Shown here: positions 61,589 through 62,294 of the stretch, piece after piece
Layout: each line of letters begins with the position of its first letter
Position numbering within the stretch: the stretch's first letter is position 1
Assembly: GCA_024402505.1 (NCBI GenBank)
Contig: JAKSTP010000012.1
Span: forward strand, 1-62,294
Direction of reading: 5' to 3'
From: Treponema sp.
Lineage (GTDB): Bacteria; Spirochaetota; Spirochaetia; Treponematales; Treponemataceae
DNA length: 62,294 bases
Made by a program: the position numbers and the translations under genes
The notes under the pieces: model-generated
Told to the model about the DNA's origin: nothing
Databases searched by the model: none
What the model saw: only the letters and a program-made list of their open reading frames with translations

Positions 61589-61738
61589 TCTTGGGGAAAA
61601 GTTGTAGTTGCAGGCTCTTCTTCAGTTTCACCAGTTATGGAAAAGTTGATTGAAAGCTACAAAGCCGTAAATCCAAATACAAATGTCCAGGATTATGGGT
61701 ACATATCAAAACTGCAGGTTGTTATACATATTTTGTAA
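61589..61738 (+). pseudogene. Fragment of a PstS-type phosphate-binding protein
   Basis: A short open stretch with no start reads WGKVVVAGSSSVSPVMEK then LIESYKAVNPNTNVQ, closely resembling the mature N-terminus of PstS phosphate-binding proteins (xVAGSTSVxP...LAxxYxxxNP). It stops at TAA (61736-61738). No signal peptide, domain 2 or pst partner genes are nearby. Likely a broken gene end left by rearrangement. Confidence 0.55.
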
Positions 61739-61759
61739 ATAGGAAAACAATAAAATAAT

Positions 61760-61948
61760 TTATTTTTCTCTTGCTAAAGCATCATAATATGGCTTCATAC
61801 CTTTATCGTGTAAATATATAAGTTCTTTTTTTTCTTCTTCAGTTACACCCTTAAAACAGCCTTTTGCGTTTAATTCTTGATAACGAACCCGTTCTTCTTT
61901 GGTAAGTGTGAAAAATATTTTATCTTCATCATAAAAATACGTTTCCAC
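61760..61948 (-). CDS. Small hypothetical protein
   Basis: A 62-residue, Lys/Glu-rich cytoplasmic-type protein (FTLTKEERVRYQELNAKG, EEEKKELIYLHDKG). The start is GTG at 61948 with GGAG about 5 nt upstream, a site that lies inside the last codons of the upstream ORF. The two are one base apart and probably coupled. I recognise no family. The AT-rich sequence and location beside gene debris suggest recent arrival. Confidence 0.5.
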   Translation of the reverse strand: METYFYDEDKIFFTLTKEERVRYQELNAKGCFKGVTEEEKKELIYLHDKGMKPYYDALAREK

Positions 61949-61949
61949 A

Positions 61950-62219
61950 CTAAATCTCCTTTTTAGTATATACTAAACCATAATAGTCACAAATACCAGT
62001 AAAAACTAAATGTCTAAACGTTGTTTCATATTCATTTAATTCCTTAAATGTTCCAGAACCATGTTTTAACAACGATTTAACATAATCATCCTCAATGTCA
62101 TTAAATGTTTTTTTTAAATCATCAACTTTATTGTCAGCAATACTACCACACTTCATTGAATACTCAATAACATTATGACCTATAGCAACAGTTTCACCAT
62201 AAAGTAGTTGCCGACCCAC
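61950..62219 (-). CDS. Small hypothetical protein (start uncertain)
   Basis: At least 89 residues from a GTG at 62219, but the frame stays open upstream through DDLQFF to a stop near 62249. A TATAAT-like box (about 62256) and an ATG at about 62239 lie upstream in another frame, separated by a T6 run (about 62220-62225); one more T would join them. Sequence is mixed charged with no known motif. It is followed one base later by the 62-residue ORF. Toxin-antitoxin or orphan function cannot be judged. Confidence 0.45.
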   Translation of the reverse strand: MGRQLLYGETVAIGHNVIEYSMKCGSIADNKVDDLKKTFNDIEDDYVKSLLKHGSGTFKELNEYETTFRHLVFTGICDYYGLVYTKKEI

Positions 62220-62294
62220 AAAAAATTGCAGGTCGTCATACCTGTTCTATATTATAACCTGATATATTCATTTACCCCAACTATGGATTCCTGA

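Overview
The window looks like a chromosomal segment of a host-associated spirochaete, most likely a Treponema. This is inferred from the mix of genes: a divergent MraY, many exported or lipid-anchored proteins of unknown function, OmpA-like and beta-barrel-like envelope proteins, a CHASE2 cyclase beside a FecR-like protein, and broken BspA-like leucine-rich-repeat debris. No 16S gene or species marker is present, so the species cannot be fixed.

Layout. 1-4348 (minus): start of a probable leuS, then an Lrp regulator, aminotransferase, TPR protein and HD-GYP run. 4450-8522 (minus): a cupin-nitroreductase fusion, a lipoprotein, Hsp20 with a sigma-54-type promoter, and radA. 8558-12051 (minus): livHMGF branched-chain amino acid transport; its binding protein is separate at 23639-24784. 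12164-20650: a spirochaete-type protein, uvrC (minus), an exported LamG/FN3 protein coupled to a large TPR protein, and a TrmN6-like methyltransferase. 20667-23380 (minus): a PurH-like protein and mraY. 24941-25478 (plus): three tRNA-Ser, one tRNA-Arg and the SRP RNA. 25545-32737 (plus): OmpA-like protein, sbcDC, and a two-transmembrane K+ channel coupled to a separate cyclic-nucleotide-binding protein. 32749-36413 (minus): fabDGFZ. 36414-37229: a gene-free tract of palindromic repeats. 37230-39983 (minus): RluA-type synthase, ion transporter, small barrel-like protein. 40119-44691 (plus): acyl-CoA ligase, SSS symporter, NhaC-type antiporter. 44874-49551 (minus): GH43, metallopeptidase-like lipoprotein, RlpA, LysR regulator. 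49671-61196 (plus): an 11.5-kb envelope and signalling operon. 61197-62294: gene debris and two small AT-rich ORFs.

The most striking part is 49551-61196. A LysR gene is divergent from an operon encoding two exported transglutaminase-like paralogues, a FecR-like protein, a CHASE2 class III cyclase and a 1571-residue repeat lipoprotein. Two inverted repeats fitting the LysR T-N11-A pattern, centred 31 bp apart, lie in the shared promoter region. The first operon gene carries a (TA)8 tract in its signal-peptide region. As sequenced, the only well-placed ATG reads into a stop after 12 codons. Removing one TA unit would fuse it to the long ORF and complete a signal peptide. This is the signature of a phase-variable surface operon. 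Its second messenger could in principle be read by the separate nucleotide-binding protein encoded with the K+ channel, but that link is only a guess.

The second theme is unexplained palindromic DNA. Two copies of a structured element (23415-23631 and 44702-44870) share core motifs but have different, still self-complementary, inner and outer arms. A 217-bp palindromic element is duplicated at 36702 and 37009. A short hairpin repeat pair shows a compensatory base change. Several genes also have a -10 box 6-8 nt before the start codon, suggesting leaderless transcripts.
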